Of a stretch of DNA of 57,204 bases, positions 18,785 through 26,709 are shown one piece after another (positions within the stretch are counted from its first letter, which is position 1; each line of letters begins with the position of its first letter). The notes under the pieces were generated by a model that saw only the letters and a program-made list of their open reading frames with translations, was not told where the DNA came from and did no database searches. The stretch comes from Altererythrobacter sp. (GTDB lineage: Bacteria > Pseudomonadota > Alphaproteobacteria > Sphingomonadales > Sphingomonadaceae), in the NCBI GenBank assembly GCA_031178065.1, contig JAPSJS010000016.1:1-57204 (forward strand), written 5' to 3'. Position numbers and translations under genes: made by a program.

Positions 18785-18798
18785 TATATCCGATAAAT
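18785..18798 (-). promoter_or_regulatory. candidate shared operator, site E (dehydratase/dehydrogenase divergent promoter)
   Basis: On the minus strand this reads ATTTATCGGATATA, with the symmetric core ATC-G-GAT. It sits between the leader/dehydratase (minus) and the sugar dehydrogenase (plus), about 19 nt before the dehydrogenase ATG. A second ATTTAT lies at 18771-18776, forming a wider inverted repeat. Binding here could block both directions at once. Confidence 0.45.
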
Positions 18799-18816
18799 CA
18801 GGGAAGGAAAGAACCG

Positions 18817-19761
18817 ATGCGGAACGACGGCGATGGGGGAGCGCCCATACGGCTGGCGCTCGTCGGCATCGGCAAGATCGCACGGGATCAACATATCCCC
18901 GCGCTGCAGACCAACGGATCGTTCGACCTGGTGGCGGCAGTTAGCAGAAGCGGCGGAATTGAGAACCTCCCCTGCTTCACCGACATCGGCGACCTGCTCG
19001 AGAGCGGCCTCGAAGTGGATGCGGTATCGCTCGCGACGCCGCCTCAGGGCCGCCACGCGATCGCCAGCGCCGCGCTGAACGCGGGGCTTCACGTCATGCT
19101 GGAGAAGCCGCCAGCCGCCACGGTGAGCGAGGTTGCCGATCTTGCGGCACGCGCGCGCGCTGCCGGTGTGGCGCTCTTCGCGACATGGCATTCGCGGGAG
19201 GCGGCCTCGGTCGACGCGGCGCGCGACTGGCTGGTGGGCAAGACGCTCCATTCTGCGAGGATTGATTGGCGGGAAGACATCCGCGTCTGGCATCCGGGGC
19301 AGGAATGGATTCTCCAGCCCGGCGGGCTCGGCGTGTTCGATCCCGGCATTAATGCCCTGTCGATCGCGACCGCCATCCTTTCGCAACCCCTGCTGCTCCA
19401 GTCGGCACGGCTCGAATTTCCCGCCAACCGCCAGGCGCCGATCGCCGCCCAGCTTTCGCTTCGCAGCGGCGGTGCACCGGTCGAGGCCGCGTTCGACTTT
19501 CTGCAAACGGGTCCACAATCGTGGGACATCGTGCTGGAGACCGATTCCGGCCGCCTCGTCCTGTCGGACGGCGGCCAGCGGCTCGCGATCGACGGCGTCG
19601 AAGTCTCGGCCGGCGCCAACGAGGAGTATCCGCGTCTCTATCGCCGCTTCGCCTCGCTCGTTCGGGAAAGTGCCAGCGACGTCGACCTCGCCCCCCTGCA
19701 ACTTGTCGCCGATGCATTCCTCCTTGGCGACCGCAACGAGGCGTCCCCGTTCAGCTTCTGA
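18817..19761 (+). CDS. Gfo/Idh/MocA-family aldose 1-dehydrogenase (galactose/arabinose type)
   Basis: This 314-aa NAD(P)-dependent oxidoreductase probably oxidises D-galactose (or L-arabinose) at C1 to the lactone. The N-terminal Rossmann signature is IRLALVGIGKIARDQHIPAL; ATPPQGRHAIA and the EKPPAAT motif with the catalytic-region lysine follow. FATWHSREAASVDAARDWL, WREDIRVWHPGQEWI and GGLGVFDPGINALSI match the galactose 1-dehydrogenase group known from Pseudomonas and the L-arabinose dehydrogenase of Azospirillum. AAGGAAAG precedes the ATG. It is divergent from the dehydratase-lactonase pair, sharing a 120-nt control region with site E. Galactose and arabinose have the same C1-C4 stereochemistry here, so both may be substrates. 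Confidence 0.88.
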   Translation: MRNDGDGGAPIRLALVGIGKIARDQHIPALQTNGSFDLVAAVSRSGGIENLPCFTDIGDLLESGLEVDAVSLATPPQGRHAIASAALNAGLHVMLEKPPAATVSEVADLAARARAAGVALFATWHSREAASVDAARDWLVGKTLHSARIDWREDIRVWHPGQEWILQPGGLGVFDPGINALSIATAILSQPLLLQSARLEFPANRQAPIAAQLSLRSGGAPVEAAFDFLQTGPQSWDIVLETDSGRLVLSDGGQRLAIDGVEVSAGANEEYPRLYRRFASLVRESASDVDLAPLQLVADAFLLGDRNEASPFSF

Positions 19762-19798
19762 CTTTATCCCGGCGCCCGCTGCAAGTACGAGCGGATGG

Positions 19799-20368
19799 AT
19801 GGGGATACTTTCAGCAACGCGGATCGTAGCCGCAGCGGCGGCGGCTCTGACGCTGGCGGCCTGTGCGGGCGGCAATTTCAGGCCCGTGAGCGACAGCCCG
19901 GTGAGGATCGGCCAGCCTTACACGATACGCGGCACGACTTACACGCCAGCCGCCGCGCCTTCTTACGACGCGCTGGGATATGCGAGCTGGTACGGGAGCG
20001 AGTCCGGCAACCGCACGGCCAATGGCGAGCGCTTCCGCCCCGACTGGATCACCGGGGCCCACACCACCCTCCCCCTGCCCACCTATGTCGAGGTGACGGC
20101 GCTCGACACCGGCCGCCGGATCATCGTGCGAATCAACGATCGCGGTCCGTTCGCGCACGGCAACCGCATCGTCGATCTGTCACGCGGCGCTGCCGAGGAA
20201 CTCGGCATCAAGGCGCGGGGCATTGCGCCCGTCCGCGTGCGCCGCGTCGAACCTTCGGAGAAGGATCGTGAGCGCCTTCGCGAAGGCAAGCCCGCTCGCG
20301 CACTGAAACCGGTGCCGCAGCAGGAGTTGCAGCAGCTTCGGGCACGCCTGTCGAGTTGGGGCCGCTAA
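19799..20368 (+). CDS. rlpA: RlpA-like septal ring lytic transglycosylase lipoprotein
   Basis: This 189-aa lipoprotein has lipobox ALTLAAC. A double-psi beta-barrel domain covers about residues 55-150, with YASWYGSESGNRTANGE, the LPLPTYVEVTAL strand and VRINDRGPFAHGNRIVDLS. These match RlpA proteins, which cleave peptide-free glycan strands at the division septum; the aspartate of NDRGPF is essential in characterised members. No SPOR domain is present at the C-terminus, which is charged and Gln/Arg-rich, so septal targeting by that route is missing. Start ATG 19799 is chosen for signal-peptide fit; a longer reading runs into the dehydrogenase gene in another frame. It begins the cell-wall cluster. 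Confidence 0.88.
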   Translation: MGILSATRIVAAAAAALTLAACAGGNFRPVSDSPVRIGQPYTIRGTTYTPAAAPSYDALGYASWYGSESGNRTANGERFRPDWITGAHTTLPLPTYVEVTALDTGRRIIVRINDRGPFAHGNRIVDLSRGAAEELGIKARGIAPVRVRRVEPSEKDRERLREGKPARALKPVPQQELQQLRARLSSWGR

Positions 20369-20518
20369 GCGGAAAGCCCCGCCTTCTTCCGTCCCTCCGA
20401 CACGCCGAGATGCCCCGACCGCACGTCGAAGCGGAACTGGAGGGCCGGCTGTGTGTTGAATGCACACCGGAACGCCGGATTGCTCGCTTTTTCCGATACA
20501 AGGTTGAGAGGAATTCCG

Positions 20519-20773
20519 ATGAGACGCACTAATATTGTTCTCGCTGCAGTCGGTGCCATTGTCCTCGCCGGTTGTGCGACGGAAGAGCCCCCCGCGCCGC
20601 CTCCCCCGCCGCCGCTGCCGCCGGGTGCGGTTGCCGGTTCGGTAGCCGCGGACCGGGACGGCGACGGCATTATCGACGGTTACTACACGGCGGATGGGGT
20701 CTATCACCCCAACTACGTCCCGCCGCCCCCGCCGCCGCCTCCGCCGCCGAGTTCGACCGGTGAACGCGGGTAA
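20519..20773 (+). CDS. small proline-rich lipoprotein with a DxDGDG motif
   Basis: This 84-aa protein has a clear lipobox (GAIVLAGC, Cys19) and GAGAGG upstream of ATG 20519. The mature part has two polyproline tracts (about residues 24-35 and 68-77) flanking ADRDGDGIIDGYYTADG. That segment resembles single calcium loops of thrombospondin-type-3 or dockerin repeats. It lies 19 nt before the L,D-transpeptidase gene and may be cotranscribed. Function unknown; polyproline arms could span the periplasm or the peptidoglycan layer. Confidence 0.7.
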   Translation: MRRTNIVLAAVGAIVLAGCATEEPPAPPPPPPLPPGAVAGSVAADRDGDGIIDGYYTADGVYHPNYVPPPPPPPPPPSSTGERG

Positions 20774-20792
20774 AGGATAGAACCGCAGCATA

Positions 20793-22115
20793 ATGACTTT
20801 CCGCCAGTTCGTCCGTGGCCTCACGCCGGCTGCGTTGCTCAGCGTGTCCATGGTCGCCTTCGGGTCCGTTCCTGCGCATGCAGCAACCGAGACAGCACAG
20901 CCGGCTCTGTCGCAGGACGCAGTACTGACCGACGCCATCGCGGACGCGGCTGGCGGAAAGATCAAGAAGTTCTACCGGGCACGTGACTACCGCCCGCTCT
21001 GGATCGAAGACGGCCTGATCGGCCGCGATGCGCAGGTCCTCCTGCGCTATCTCGACGACGCCGATCTCGACGGCCTCAAGGCCTCCCGATATGATCCCGA
21101 CGAGTTGCGGGAAGACATCGCCAGCGCCGACACCGGCGATGTGGAGGAACTCGCTGCCGCCGAAGTGGCGCTGTCGAAAGCGCTGGTCCGTTACATCCAG
21201 GACATGCGCGAGACCCGCGACGTCGGCATGACGTTCGTCGGCGATGGCCTGGAGCCGCCGGAGCTTGACGACGATGCGATCCTGAAAGTCGCCGCGAGGA
21301 AGGATTTCAGCAGCTATCTCGCGGGCATGGCGTGGATGAGCCCGCACTATGTGCGTATGCGCGAGTTGCTGCGCGCCGCACACGCGAACGGGTCGAGCGA
21401 TCGCGTCGTCGACACGCTGCGCCTGAACCTGGAGCGCGCGCGGGTCCTGCCGTCTGCGGACGTCCGCCATATCGTGGTCGACGCCGCTTCCGCCCGGCTC
21501 TGGTATTACCAGAACGGCAGGGAGGTTGGCTCGATGCGGGTGGTCGTCGGCGCTCCCGAGACACAGACGCCGATGCTCGCCGGCTATATCAACTACGCAA
21601 TTCTCAATCCCTACTGGAACGTTCCCGACTACCTCGCGCGCGACAACGTGGCGAAGAAAGTCCTGGCCGGCCGCTCGCTCAACTCCATGCACATGGAAGT
21701 CCTCTCGGATTGGGGGCCGAATGCCCGGGTCGTCGATCCCGAAACGGTCGACTGGCATGCCGTCGCGGCCGGTCAGCAGGTTCTGAGGGTTCGGGAGCTG
21801 CCGGGGCCGTGGAACTCGATGGGCAAGGTCAAGTTCCTGTTCCCCAACGACGAGGGCATCTACCTCCACGACACGCCGGCGCGGGACCTGCTCCGCAGGG
21901 ACGACCGCCACCTCAGCAACGGCTGCATCCGGCTGGAAAAGGCGGACGAGCTCGGCCAATGGATGCTGGGCAAGCGCCTGAAAGCCGACGGCGACGAACC
22001 CGAACAGCCCGTCCCGCTGGCCGCCCCCGTCCCGGTCTATCTGACCTACCTGACCGCCACGAGCACGAAAAAGGGCCTAGCGCTACTCGACGACGTGTAC
22101 GGGCGGGATACGTAA
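20793..22115 (+). CDS. L,D-transpeptidase, YkuD family (YcbB-like layout)
   Basis: This 440-aa exported enzyme cross-links or remodels peptidoglycan. The signal peptide ends near PAHAAT. The N-terminal scaffold (residues ~40-215, with FYRARDYRPLWI and LSKALVRYIQDMRETRDVG) is that of the long LdtD/YcbB type. The YkuD catalytic domain follows (about 230-400), with VVVGAPETQTPML, LNPYWNVPDYLARDNV, GIYLHDTP and the active-site HLSNGCIRLE; the nucleophile is C378. The catalytic histidine and the SNGCIR motif are intact. There is no recognisable peptidoglycan-binding repeat in the usual position. A hairpin follows the stop. Confidence 0.9.
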   Translation: MTFRQFVRGLTPAALLSVSMVAFGSVPAHAATETAQPALSQDAVLTDAIADAAGGKIKKFYRARDYRPLWIEDGLIGRDAQVLLRYLDDADLDGLKASRYDPDELREDIASADTGDVEELAAAEVALSKALVRYIQDMRETRDVGMTFVGDGLEPPELDDDAILKVAARKDFSSYLAGMAWMSPHYVRMRELLRAAHANGSSDRVVDTLRLNLERARVLPSADVRHIVVDAASARLWYYQNGREVGSMRVVVGAPETQTPMLAGYINYAILNPYWNVPDYLARDNVAKKVLAGRSLNSMHMEVLSDWGPNARVVDPETVDWHAVAAGQQVLRVRELPGPWNSMGKVKFLFPNDEGIYLHDTPARDLLRRDDRHLSNGCIRLEKADELGQWMLGKRLKADGDEPEQPVPLAAPVPVYLTYLTATSTKKGLALLDDVYGRDT

Positions 22116-22137
22116 CGCGCCGACCGCTGGACGCGGA

Positions 22138-22161
22138 CGTCCGGCCATGCCTGGCCGGACG
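22138..22161 (+). terminator. hairpin after L,D-transpeptidase gene
   Basis: There is a perfect 9-bp stem CGTCCGGCC / GGCCGGACG around ATGCCT. No T run follows (next bases CTTGGGCC), so termination may be partial. It lies between the L,D-transpeptidase stop and the MFS start. Confidence 0.4.
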
Positions 22162-22223
22162 CTTGGGCCTCCTGACGATATCGACTGCTTGCGCCGCGGC
22201 TTCGAGCGAAGGATAGGCGAGCC

Positions 22224-23642
22224 ATGCCTCGGCCGGATCCATTCCACCTGATTCTCGCCAACAATCTGGTGCAGAACGTCGTCAATTTCACCGTCTGGTT
22301 CGCCCTGGTGTTCTGGGCGTTCCTGGAAACGCGCTCGGTGTTCGTCACCGGCATGATCGGCGGCATCTACCTGGTGTTTACCGCCGGCTTCGCGATCTGG
22401 TTCGGCAGCCTGGTGGATCATCACCGCAAGAAGCGGATCATGCTCGCCTCGAGCGCCGGGTCGTTCGTTCTCTATGCCGGCTCGCTCGCCGCCTACGTGC
22501 TGGCGCCCGAAGGCGCGCTGGGACGGGTCGACGGTGCGCCGCTCTGGGGCTTCATACTCCTCGTGATGCTGGCCGTGATCTGCGGGAATATCCGCATGAT
22601 CGCACTGCCGACGCTGGTCACTGCGCTGGTCGAGGAGGACCGGCGGGACAAGGCCAACGGGCTGGTCGGCATGGTGACCGGGATCGGGTTCCTGCTGACG
22701 TCCGGCATCAGCGGCTTTCTCGTCGCTTGGGACGGGATACGCGGCACGCTGGTGCTGGCGATCGCCTTCACCGCGCTGGTCTTCCTGCATCTCTTGACGG
22801 TGCGTATCGACGATCCCGAACCGGCCTCCTCCGCGCCTGGCGGACGCAAGCACGTGGACCTTAAGGGCACGATCCGCGTCGTCGCCGCGGTGCCGGGGCT
22901 GTTCGCGCTGATCTTCTTCGCCACTTTCAACAACTTCCTCGGCGGCGTGTTCATGGCATTGATGGACGCCTACGGCCTGTCGCTGATGAACGTGCAGGCC
23001 TGGGGTATCCTGTGGGCGGTCGCCTCGTGCTCGTTCATCGTCAGCGGCCTGACCATTGCCCGCACCGGCCTCGGAAAGAACCCGCTGCGTACGCTGCTGC
23101 TGGTCAACCTGATGGTCTGGACGGTGGCGAGCGTGTTCACCATCCAGTCCTCGATCGTGCTGCTTGCAGTGGGCTGCGTGATCTGGTTGTTCCTCGGCCC
23201 CTACGCCGAGGCCGCCGAACATACGACGCTGCAGAAGGTCGTGCCCTACGAGCGGCAGGGGCGGGTGTTCGGCTTCGCGCAGTCGGTGGAGCAATCCGCC
23301 GCGCCGCTGACGGCGTTTCTGATCGGTCCGCTCACCCAGTTCCTGGCGATCCCGTTCATGACCACCGGCGCAGGCGCCGAGGCGATCGGTGACTGGTACG
23401 GCACGGGGCCGGAGCGCGGCATGGCCCTGGTATTCAGCGCAACCGGCGTGCTCGGCATCGTGATGACGCTGATCGCGTTCAATTCCCGACAGTACCGGCA
23501 GTTGTCAGCCACTTATGCAGGCACGACGAACGAAAGCGCCGCCCCGGCTCACTCCGCCGAGGGAATAGTGGAGAGCTTCTCGACCCTAGCTGCGGCAGAC
23601 GGCGCCGAGCCACCACACATTCCGCCGGGAAGAGGGAGTTGA
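22224..23642 (+). CDS. MFS transporter
   Basis: This 472-aa inner-membrane protein has about 10-12 hydrophobic segments. After TM2 there is a basic loop, VDHHRKKRIML, that fits the motif A region of the major facilitator superfamily. NNLVQNVVNFTVWFALVFWA is TM1. The overall layout resembles the MFS_3 group (EntS-like exporters and related efflux proteins). Substrate unknown. The C-terminal tail of about 45 residues is polar and low-complexity. It follows the cell-wall genes on the same strand with a 108-nt gap containing a hairpin, so it may be a separate unit. It converges with the PhoD gene. Confidence 0.82.
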   Translation: MPRPDPFHLILANNLVQNVVNFTVWFALVFWAFLETRSVFVTGMIGGIYLVFTAGFAIWFGSLVDHHRKKRIMLASSAGSFVLYAGSLAAYVLAPEGALGRVDGAPLWGFILLVMLAVICGNIRMIALPTLVTALVEEDRRDKANGLVGMVTGIGFLLTSGISGFLVAWDGIRGTLVLAIAFTALVFLHLLTVRIDDPEPASSAPGGRKHVDLKGTIRVVAAVPGLFALIFFATFNNFLGGVFMALMDAYGLSLMNVQAWGILWAVASCSFIVSGLTIARTGLGKNPLRTLLLVNLMVWTVASVFTIQSSIVLLAVGCVIWLFLGPYAEAAEHTTLQKVVPYERQGRVFGFAQSVEQSAAPLTAFLIGPLTQFLAIPFMTTGAGAEAIGDWYGTGPERGMALVFSATGVLGIVMTLIAFNSRQYRQLSATYAGTTNESAAPAHSAEGIVESFSTLAAADGAEPPHIPPGRGS

Positions 23643-23796
23643 TCTGGCCGACGCGGTCGTCCTCGCGCGGTGATTCGCACCTCGCCGTTTGCCACACGGC
23701 ACATGATCCTCTCCGCAAGATGTGCCTTACTGCCGATCGATCCCTTCAGCGGCGCTTGGGAAGCTTTGCTGTTGGACATGTCTGAGTGACTGCTTT

Positions 23797-25365
23797 CTAA
23801 AGCGGATGAACTCCCGGCTCCTGCGGAACGGTGGCAAGCGTTGCGACCTTGATCTTGGCACCGCCCGAGGTGGTGACCCTGTCCAAGCCCACGACGTCGG
23901 TACGCCACTCATCCCTGCCGATGGTGAAGAGCTGATAGCCGCGGCGATCGCTCAGCAATTGGGTGTGTGGATTGTCGGCGAGGACGTTCTCCCATCCTCT
24001 TGGGACATCCGAACCATCGCCTCCCGAGGAGATCGAGGTCGCGACATACTCCGTCGCCGCAGCCGGGCCGTCGAGATTGTCCTCATGCATTGGGACTACG
24101 CCCGCATGGTGCTTGTGCACATCGCCGGTGGCCACCACGACGTTGGTGAGGCCTTTCTCGCCGATGGCATCCACCATCCGCGCCCGCGCATCGGAATAAC
24201 CGCTCCACGAATCGAAATTGTGCCGGCCGTCGGCTCGGTTCTCGGGGTAGAGGAAGGGCATCATCATGACTTGCTGCGCGAGCAGGTTCCAGCCGAAGTC
24301 AGCGCTCATGCCCTCCTTCAGCCACGCTTCCTGCTCCGCGCCCAGCATCTGCGATGGCGCGGCGTCACCCGAGGGACGGCAGTGCTCCGTGTTCTGGAGC
24401 CCGCAGCGCTGGTCTGTGCGATGCTGACGAGTATCGAGCAGGTGGATGCGGAGGAGCCGACCGTAATCGAGCCGCCGGTGCATGCGCAGCCCGCCGCGCG
24501 CGGGAAACTGCGCCCGTCGGACGGGCATATTTTCGTACCACGCCTGCATCGCGGCGTAGCGGCGCAGCAGGAACATCTCGGGCGGGGTGCCTTGCTCGTC
24601 CCACGTATCCACCCAGTTATTGTCGACCTCGTGGTCATCCCAGGTGGGCAGGAAGGCAGCCGCGGCATGGGCGGCCTGGAGATCGGAATCCATCTTGTAT
24701 TGGGCGTAGCGGCGGCGATAGTCGTCGAGCGAGTAGATCTCGTCACCGACATGGCTGCGGAAGCAGGTGCGCTCACCGTCTTCACCTTTTGGGCAGACAC
24801 GGCCGGCCACATGCTCGTAGATGTAATCGCCGTAGTGGAACACCGCGTCGAGATCGGGTTCTTCGCTCAAGTGGCGGTAGGCCGTGAAGTAGCCGCTTTC
24901 GTAGTTCTGGCACCCGGCGACACCGATGCGCAGCCGATCCACCGGAGCACCCGCCGCCGGAGCTGATCGAACCGTTCCGACGGGGCTCGTCTCGCCGCCC
25001 ACGAGAAAACGGTACCAGTAGGGCCGGCCTGGCTGGAGGCCGCCAACCTCGGCGTGGACCGAATGGCCGAGCTCGGGCCGGGCCATTTCCTCGCCCGAGT
25101 GGACGATGCGGGTAAAGCGCTCGTCTTCGGCAACCTGCCACTGCACCGGCACCGCCTTCATGGGCATACCGCTGCCCCGCTCGAGCGGATTGGGTGCGAG
25201 CCGCGTCCACAGGACGAAGCCGTCAGGATGAGGATCGCCGGACGCCACGCCGAGCTTGAAGGGATACCCCGCAAGCGACTGGCCGAAGACCGGCCGCGAC
25301 GCGAGCCCGGTGAATATGGCGAGCGAACCTGCCGCCTTGATCAGATTGCGGCGATCCAGCGGCAT
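23797..25365 (-). CDS. phoD: PhoD-family alkaline phosphatase/phosphodiesterase, Tat-exported
   Basis: This 522-aa protein begins with a twin-arginine signal (LDRRNLIKAAG; arginines 5-6), implying export of a folded metalloenzyme. PhoD features are visible: FKLGVASGDPHPDGFVLWTRL, an Ig-like PhoD_N domain, then AGCQNYESGYFTAYRHL, FHYGDYIYEH (metal aspartate), TWDDHEVDNNW and VVVATGDVHKHHAG. Members use Ca/Fe and release phosphate from mono- and diesters. ATG 25365 is chosen since it gives the Tat signal directly and is preceded by GAGGG. It is the last gene of the run sigma factor-FecR-TBDT-MBL-metallophosphoesterase-PhoD, 11 nt after the preceding stop. Confidence 0.92.
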   Translation of the reverse strand: MPLDRRNLIKAAGSLAIFTGLASRPVFGQSLAGYPFKLGVASGDPHPDGFVLWTRLAPNPLERGSGMPMKAVPVQWQVAEDERFTRIVHSGEEMARPELGHSVHAEVGGLQPGRPYWYRFLVGGETSPVGTVRSAPAAGAPVDRLRIGVAGCQNYESGYFTAYRHLSEEPDLDAVFHYGDYIYEHVAGRVCPKGEDGERTCFRSHVGDEIYSLDDYRRRYAQYKMDSDLQAAHAAAAFLPTWDDHEVDNNWVDTWDEQGTPPEMFLLRRYAAMQAWYENMPVRRAQFPARGGLRMHRRLDYGRLLRIHLLDTRQHRTDQRCGLQNTEHCRPSGDAAPSQMLGAEQEAWLKEGMSADFGWNLLAQQVMMMPFLYPENRADGRHNFDSWSGYSDARARMVDAIGEKGLTNVVVATGDVHKHHAGVVPMHEDNLDGPAAATEYVATSISSGGDGSDVPRGWENVLADNPHTQLLSDRRGYQLFTIGRDEWRTDVVGLDRVTTSGGAKIKVATLATVPQEPGVHPL

Positions 25366-25376
25366 CGTCCCGACCC

Positions 25377-26672
25377 TCACTGTGCGGCCTCGCCCGTGGG
25401 CGTGCCGAACCTTTCGTGGAAGCCGCCAAGTTCGATGGTGAACTCCTCGCGCGCCAGATAGTCCGCGTCCGACAGGTGCCCCTGCTTGTCGTGAGCCTTG
25501 TACCATGCACTGTACTCGGGAAGTTCCGATGCGAATTTCCCGTAATGCGTGGAGTAGGTACGGACTTCGATGCGCGGGCGGTCCGTATCCAGATGGAACT
25601 TCAGCAGCCGCAGCCAGCCGTCGCCTACCTGAGCGCTTTCCGCGCCCTTGCTTCGCGCTGTCTGCCCGCGCCCCTGATAATCGGCCATCATCTGATAGAC
25701 TGCGTTGCCCGCCCGGTTCGTCTCGACGCTGAAGCCCTGGCCGCCGACATGGCCGCTCAGGACCAGGAAGATCTGGTCGTGCCGGCTGACGAACTCCTCC
25801 CAGATCATCCCCGGATCGTTATCGAGCGGGTCGAGCGTGCTGCTCAGCGGATTGGAGTTCATGTTGTGCGTGCCGTCGCGCCCCAGATAATCGTGGGTGG
25901 TCAGGATGGTCGGCAGATCCGGAAAGCGGCCGATCACCTCGGTTGCCCAGGCCAGCGAGGCGTCCGGGGCGTGGTACTGCAGGCCGATGTGGAGGAAGCG
26001 GCATCCACCCGCGGTGAAGACCTGCGCGCTGTCCGCGCCGTCATCGTGAGAGTCGACATACCAGGGCTGGTCGGCGAAGAACTTGGACCTGTCGGAAAAT
26101 GCGGACTGAAACCCTGTCAGGCCGCCGACATGGCGCACCCCTTGCTTCTTGATCTCCGGTTGGGGCGGATGTGCCGGGTCGGTCCACAGAGCGTCATAGT
26201 CGTGGTTGCCCGGCACCACCGAGAACGGCAGCTTGCCCGCGATGAGTTCGAACGCCTGAACGGCGGCGGGGATTTCGAACGATCTGGTATGGACCTTGGG
26301 CGACCTGGCAACCTCCGACCCGCCATTGGGTATCCATTCGAAGCCGCGCGCGGCATGGCCCCGGTCCATCCATTCGGAATAGTGTTGCCAGACATCGCCC
26401 ACATGCGTGGCGAACACGATGTCGCCGCCGGCGCTTCTGGCGTTCTCGGCCACCCAGCGCATCTGCTGGTAGAACTGGTCGATCCCGTCGATTGGGAAGC
26501 CGGACCACTTCTGGTGCCGGTAATCCACGTAGTTCTGCGTGTCGGGAATCATCGCGACGGTGAACGCGCCGCAATCGCCTTCTCGGTAGTCGGCAGCGTA
26601 GGCGGCGGTGGGAAGGGCGGCCGCGGCCAGAAGGGCGGCTCCAAACTTGGCCAGAGCTCGACAGATCGTCAT
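25377..26672 (-). CDS. secreted metallophosphoesterase
   Basis: This 431-aa exported enzyme belongs to the calcineurin-like phosphoesterases. Signal peptide to about AAYAAD. The metal-binding series is present: VAMIPDTQNY, ATHVGDVWQHY, VVPGNHDYDAL, LTTHDYLG and LVLSGHVGGQG, corresponding to the DxH/GDxxx/GNHD/H/GHxH motifs with some drift (DTQ in place of DxH). ATG 26672 has AAGGAG eight bases upstream; a TTG two codons earlier is too close to that site. It probably hydrolyses an extracellular phosphate ester or diester. It sits between the MBL-fold and PhoD genes with 37- and 11-nt gaps, consistent with one operon. Confidence 0.88.
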   Translation of the reverse strand: MTICRALAKFGAALLAAAALPTAAYAADYREGDCGAFTVAMIPDTQNYVDYRHQKWSGFPIDGIDQFYQQMRWVAENARSAGGDIVFATHVGDVWQHYSEWMDRGHAARGFEWIPNGGSEVARSPKVHTRSFEIPAAVQAFELIAGKLPFSVVPGNHDYDALWTDPAHPPQPEIKKQGVRHVGGLTGFQSAFSDRSKFFADQPWYVDSHDDGADSAQVFTAGGCRFLHIGLQYHAPDASLAWATEVIGRFPDLPTILTTHDYLGRDGTHNMNSNPLSSTLDPLDNDPGMIWEEFVSRHDQIFLVLSGHVGGQGFSVETNRAGNAVYQMMADYQGRGQTARSKGAESAQVGDGWLRLLKFHLDTDRPRIEVRTYSTHYGKFASELPEYSAWYKAHDKQGHLSDADYLAREEFTIELGGFHERFGTPTGEAAQ

Positions 26673-26709
26673 GCGCAACGCTCCTTCTCGTGATGCACCG
26701 GGTTGTGGA

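Noticed and set aside
20580-20765. CCG/CCC-rich repeats as a possible tandem-repeat or CRISPR-like element
   Set aside because: They encode the polyproline tracts of the small lipoprotein and lack spacer structure.
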